Part shown: positions 6,456 through 9,086 of the stretch, in pieces
Layout of the letters: each line of letters opens with the position of its first letter
Position numbering within the stretch: the first letter of the stretch is position 1
Origin: an uncultured Loktanella sp.
GTDB taxonomy: Bacteria; Pseudomonadota; Alphaproteobacteria; Rhodobacterales; Rhodobacteraceae
Length of the DNA: 9,086 nt
Direction of reading: 5' to 3'
NCBI GenBank assembly: GCA_913061335.1
Contig: CAJXTP010000110.1
Span: forward strand, 1-9,086
Translations under genes and position numbers: made by a program
The notes under the pieces: model-generated
What the model saw: the letters and a program-made list of their open reading frames with translations, nothing else
Told to the model about the DNA's origin: nothing
Databases searched by the model: none

Positions 6456-7790
6456 TTACCAGTTGTCCTTAAACCATTTTACAGCCCGCTTAAGCGACCG
6501 CGCTGGGTATTTGTCGGCTGGGATTTCAAAATCCCACCATTCGTCTTGTGGGTGTGCCGCGAACAACGTCAGGCCGACAGCGCCCGAAAACGCCGGACCA
6601 ATCGCAGCCTGCGGCAGACCTTGCACACGTAACGGACGCCCAAGGCGCACCTGCTGCCCAAGAATTTTGGACGCCAGCCCATCAAGGCCTGGAATTTGGC
6701 TTGCACCACCCGTCAGAACGATCTGCTGGGATGGCAAATGCTCGAACCCAGCGGCGTCCAAGCGGGCGCGAACCTCTTCCAGAATTTCCTCAACACGGGG
6801 CCGCATGATGCCGATCAACTCAGCCCGCGATACAGTGCGGCGGTCATGCTCATAGTCGCCAGTGTCACCACCAATTTCGATCATCTCGCGGTCATCCATG
6901 CCAGTGGCCATAACGCCGCCATAGAATGTCTTGATCCGCTCTGCTGTTGCCATCGGCACCGACAAACCCATCGAAATATCGCCAGTCACATGGTCGCCGC
7001 CCATACGGACGGTATCGGCGAAAATCATGTGCTTTTTCATAAACACCGAAATGCTCGTGGACCCACCACCAAGATCGATACAGGCAGCCCCCAGCTCTTG
7101 TTCATCTTCAACCAACGACGAAATACCGGACGCATAGGCACTGGACGCGATGCCCGCCAATTCCAAATCACAGCGCTTGATGCAAAAGAAAATGTTCTGC
7201 AGCGCGATGCTATCCACGGTCAGCATATGCATGTCACAGGTCAGCTGATTGCCGATCTGGCCACGCGGATCTGCCATGCCAGATCGGTTATCCAAAGCAA
7301 AGTTAACCGGCTGTGCATGCAACACGTCACGCTCTTCACCGTAATCAGGCACGTCACATGCAGCCATCACGCGGCCAATATCGCCGTCTGTGACCAGACC
7401 GTTTTCAATATCAACCGCACCATCAAGGCCATACGACTTGGGGCGTCCACCAGCAATACAGGCAATCACGTGGTCAACACGGACGTTCGCCATTTTCTGG
7501 GCGGCTTGCACGGCTGTACGAATTGCGCGCTCAGTTTCCTGCATCGCGTCAACTTCACCGAACTTCACGCCCCGCGAACGGGTTGTGGCCGCGCCAATCA
7601 CACGAAACGAAGACTGCCCAGCGAGCGACCCAATGCCATCGGCACCGCGGAACGTCTCGGGGCCATCAAACCGCAGCACCAGACAGGCAATTTTGCTTGT
7701 CCCAATATCCAAAATGGCAATCACACCGCGCTGCATAGCCGCTTTTCGCATTCTGCGCATTGCACGCTGGCTGTCGTATAAATCGCCCAT
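6456..7790 (-). CDS. ftsA: Cell division protein FtsA
   Basis: FtsA is an actin-fold ATPase that tethers FtsZ to the inner membrane and recruits later divisome proteins. The protein has 444 residues. Actin-family motifs are phosphate-1 DIGTSKIA (28-35), phosphate-2 DLGGGSTSI (239-247) and the adenosine motif LTGGASQIPGL (359-369). The FtsA-specific 1C subdomain lies between the first two. The C-terminus, RSLKRAVKWFKDNW (431-444), is the expected amphipathic membrane-targeting helix. The basic N-terminal extension before residue 20 resembles that of other Rhodobacterales FtsA proteins, from memory. The ATG at 7788-7790 shares one base with the ftsQ stop (TAATG), and GAGG lies 10 bases upstream inside ftsQ, so the two are probably translationally coupled. 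A long open frame on the opposite strand here is only the shadow of this gene. Confidence 0.97.
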   Translation of the reverse strand: MGDLYDSQRAMRRMRKAAMQRGVIAILDIGTSKIACLVLRFDGPETFRGADGIGSLAGQSSFRVIGAATTRSRGVKFGEVDAMQETERAIRTAVQAAQKMANVRVDHVIACIAGGRPKSYGLDGAVDIENGLVTDGDIGRVMAACDVPDYGEERDVLHAQPVNFALDNRSGMADPRGQIGNQLTCDMHMLTVDSIALQNIFFCIKRCDLELAGIASSAYASGISSLVEDEQELGAACIDLGGGSTSISVFMKKHMIFADTVRMGGDHVTGDISMGLSVPMATAERIKTFYGGVMATGMDDREMIEIGGDTGDYEHDRRTVSRAELIGIMRPRVEEILEEVRARLDAAGFEHLPSQQIVLTGGASQIPGLDGLASKILGQQVRLGRPLRVQGLPQAAIGPAFSGAVGLTLFAAHPQDEWWDFEIPADKYPARSLKRAVKWFKDNW

Positions 7791-8677
7791 TAGTTGTCTG
7801 CCTCTGTTTGGCTCACGCGACGAAATGCGTCGGCGGCTTCTTTATTCATTCTTATGGTCGGTCGGTTGCCGTTGCGCATGTCCACAACGGCGACATCGCG
7901 GTCCAACATGTCGCGGGCCTGATGCAAAACAATGACGCGATCAAGCGCGGCCACAGGGTTTTCGCCGGGTAACAGGATGCGCTGATCACGGTCCAAAACT
8001 AGATCCCAACGGCGTTCGCCCATGCGAACAAGACCGCGTACACGGTCCGCAATCGGCTTGGCATCGCGGAACAGCGCGAGCGCCTCCGCTATATGAGCTT
8101 GCGCGCCGTCACCTGCGATTAACGGAAGATCAAGCCGCTGCGCACGGGTCGCCACAAATCCGGCAAACGTGCCCTCTTGGTCCAATAAACGCAGCTCAAG
8201 ACCGTCGCGCCAAAGTGCGACAGGCGTGCGCGGCGTTATATCCACGTTCAAAACACCGGCATCACCAACACGCACACGCGCAGAGCGTACGCCATCCAAT
8301 GCCTCTACCGTCGAACGTACATTTTCGAGATCAAGATCAAACGACGAAATCGGGAATACGACAGCCAGTTGCGTTAAAACAGTTGTCGTCAATGCGTCAT
8401 CGGCACCGGTTACATCTAGTGCTGCGACCATAAATTCAGGGCGCTGCTGCACGCCCCTTTTCATCTCTTGTAGCTTGGCAACCGCCATTTCACGGTTCGC
8501 GTCATGGCTAATCCAGCTAACCGAAATAAGCGTGACCAAAGCAAGTGGCGCGCCGACACGGATCAGTGTGCGAAAACCGGGGGTCAGCATCATGCGCTGA
8601 TAGCGGTACTTCCATTTGGACGGGGCGGGATCGCGGGGCAATGCGCGCGGACGGCGCGGCGCGCTTAACGGTCGCAT
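7790..8677 (-). CDS. ftsQ: Cell division protein FtsQ
   Basis: FtsQ is a bitopic inner-membrane protein of the divisome. Its periplasmic part binds FtsB/FtsL and links the early and late division proteins. The protein has 295 residues from the ATG at 8675-8677. A Pro/Arg-rich basic cytoplasmic tail (1-37) leads into one membrane segment (about 38-55, around VGAPLALVTLISVSW). A POTRA-like domain (about 83-147, including VAALDVTGADD and VRSARVRVGDAGVLNVDI) and the beta domain (about 148-275, including PVALW and LDQEGTFAGF) follow. The start is chosen because GGAGG lies 7 bases upstream; the only longer alternative is a GTG at 8702-8704 inside ddl. The gene overlaps the end of ddl by 13 bases and ftsA by one base, the classic tight dcw arrangement. 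Sequence conservation of FtsQ is low, so the name rests on fold order, TM position and context together. Confidence 0.95.
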   Translation of the reverse strand: MRPLSAPRRPRALPRDPAPSKWKYRYQRMMLTPGFRTLIRVGAPLALVTLISVSWISHDANREMAVAKLQEMKRGVQQRPEFMVAALDVTGADDALTTTVLTQLAVVFPISSFDLDLENVRSTVEALDGVRSARVRVGDAGVLNVDITPRTPVALWRDGLELRLLDQEGTFAGFVATRAQRLDLPLIAGDGAQAHIAEALALFRDAKPIADRVRGLVRMGERRWDLVLDRDQRILLPGENPVAALDRVIVLHQARDMLDRDVAVVDMRNGNRPTIRMNKEAADAFRRVSQTEADN

Positions 8678-9037
8678 GATGCATCCTCCACCATCCAGCG
8701 GCACATATCAGGGAACGAAATTCCCATCTTGGCGGCTTGTTCTGGGGCCAATGACGTTGGGGTCATACCAGGTTGGGTGTTTGTCTCGAGCAAAATTAGT
8801 CCATTCAAACCGCGAGTTTCGTCCCAACGAAAATCAGTACGGGTCAAACCTCGGCAACCCAAAACGCGATGAGCACGCAAAGCGTAGTCCATGCAAGCGT
8901 CAAAAATATCCGTCGGAATATCGGCGGGGATCACATGGCGCGATCCGCCCTCGGCGTATTTGGCGTGATAGTCATACCAGCCGTCGACGATAATATCGGT
9001 GACAGTCAAAGCACGATCGCCCAGCACAGTCGTCGTC
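8665..9037 (-). CDS. ddl: D-alanine--D-alanine ligase, C-terminal part
   Basis: Ddl joins two D-alanines with ATP in the cytoplasm, giving the dipeptide for peptidoglycan precursors. Only the last 123 residues are present, about 40% of a protein usually near 305; the rest is cut off by the adapter at 9038. The visible C-terminal ATP-grasp motifs are YDYHAKY (21-27), the conserved RTDF with Arg66 and the metal ligand Asp68, and ETNTQPGMT with the metal/phosphate ligands Glu84 and Asn86. The end ISFPDMCRWMVEDA is the normal closing helix. The paralog (DdlA or DdlB) is not stated by sequence, but the dcw location is that of the ddlB-type copy. The TAA stop lies inside the first codons of ftsQ. 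Six residues, MCIRDR, that an open frame would place in front come from the adapter and the junction codon, not from the organism. Confidence 0.93.
8685..8689 (-). promoter_or_regulatory. Strong Shine-Dalgarno deciding the ftsQ start
   Basis: GGAGG on the minus strand, 7 bases before the ftsQ ATG at 8675-8677, lies inside the last codons of ddl. It is the best ribosome binding site in the window and rules against the GTG start 27 bases upstream. Confidence 0.8.
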
Positions 9038-9086
9038 CTGTCTCTTATACACATCTGACGCTGCCGACGAATAGAGAGGTGTAGAT
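9038..9086 (-). other. Nextera P5-side adapter (non-genomic)
   Basis: Positions 9038-9056 are the Tn5 mosaic end in reverse, CTGTCTCTTATACACATCT. Positions 9057-9070 are the Nextera read-1 part, GACGCTGCCGACGA. Positions 9071-9078 (ATAGAGAG) are an i5 index, the reverse complement of the index I know as S502. Positions 9079-9086 (GTGTAGAT) begin the reverse complement of the P5 primer. Open frames through this block give the false peptides MCIRDR (minus strand) and SYTHLTLPTNREV (plus strand). Confidence 0.98.

Noticed and set aside
6696..7781. A 361-codon open frame on the plus strand opposite ftsA
   Set aside because: It lies entirely inside ftsA, whose motifs are all intact. Its translation is rich in His, Arg and Thr with no recognisable domain, as expected for the mirror of an alphaproteobacterial gene.
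49..9037. A previously undescribed multi-gene system
   Set aside because: Every coding stretch above about 100 codons on the sense strand belongs to a well-known core family in a familiar order. No unexplained gap larger than 187 bases remains.

Overview
The window is one stretch of an alphaproteobacterial chromosome, flanked on both sides by leftover Illumina Nextera (Tn5) adapter. Only positions 49-9037 are genomic. The protein sequences (FtsZ ending IPAFLRRQAN, the FtsA N-terminus, LpxC, a BamD lipoprotein of about 284 residues, RecN) and the gene order look like Rhodobacterales (Roseobacter group), with moderate GC of roughly mid-50s percent by eye. I cannot name a genus from sequence alone.

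Layout: nearly everything lies on the minus strand, so the biological order runs from the right end to the left. It is ddl (3' part only, cut by the adapter) - ftsQ - ftsA - ftsZ - terminator - lpxC - bamD - recN. On the plus strand at the left edge is the 3' part of an FAD-linked D-lactate/glycolate-type dehydrogenase. It converges on recN, and the two stop codons overlap.

How the genes work together: this is the end of a division and cell-wall (dcw) cluster joined to outer-membrane genes. Ddl supplies D-Ala-D-Ala for peptidoglycan. FtsQ, FtsA and FtsZ are divisome components. LpxC commits precursors to lipid A. BamD is part of the beta-barrel outer-membrane assembly machine. RecN is an SMC-like double-strand-break repair ATPase at the end of the run. 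Genes within ddl-ftsQ-ftsA overlap and look translationally coupled. An intrinsic terminator after ftsZ separates the division genes from lpxC-bamD-recN.

No new multi-gene system, mobile element, CRISPR array, tRNA or rRNA is visible. The points most worth a second look are small-scale. They are the adapter ends, which create false N- and C-terminal peptides; a near-perfect hairpin between bamD and recN that may bring a distant Shine-Dalgarno sequence close to the recN start; a nested inverted repeat between ftsA and ftsZ whose one mismatch is tolerated as G-U only in the sense RNA; and the TTG start of lpxC.
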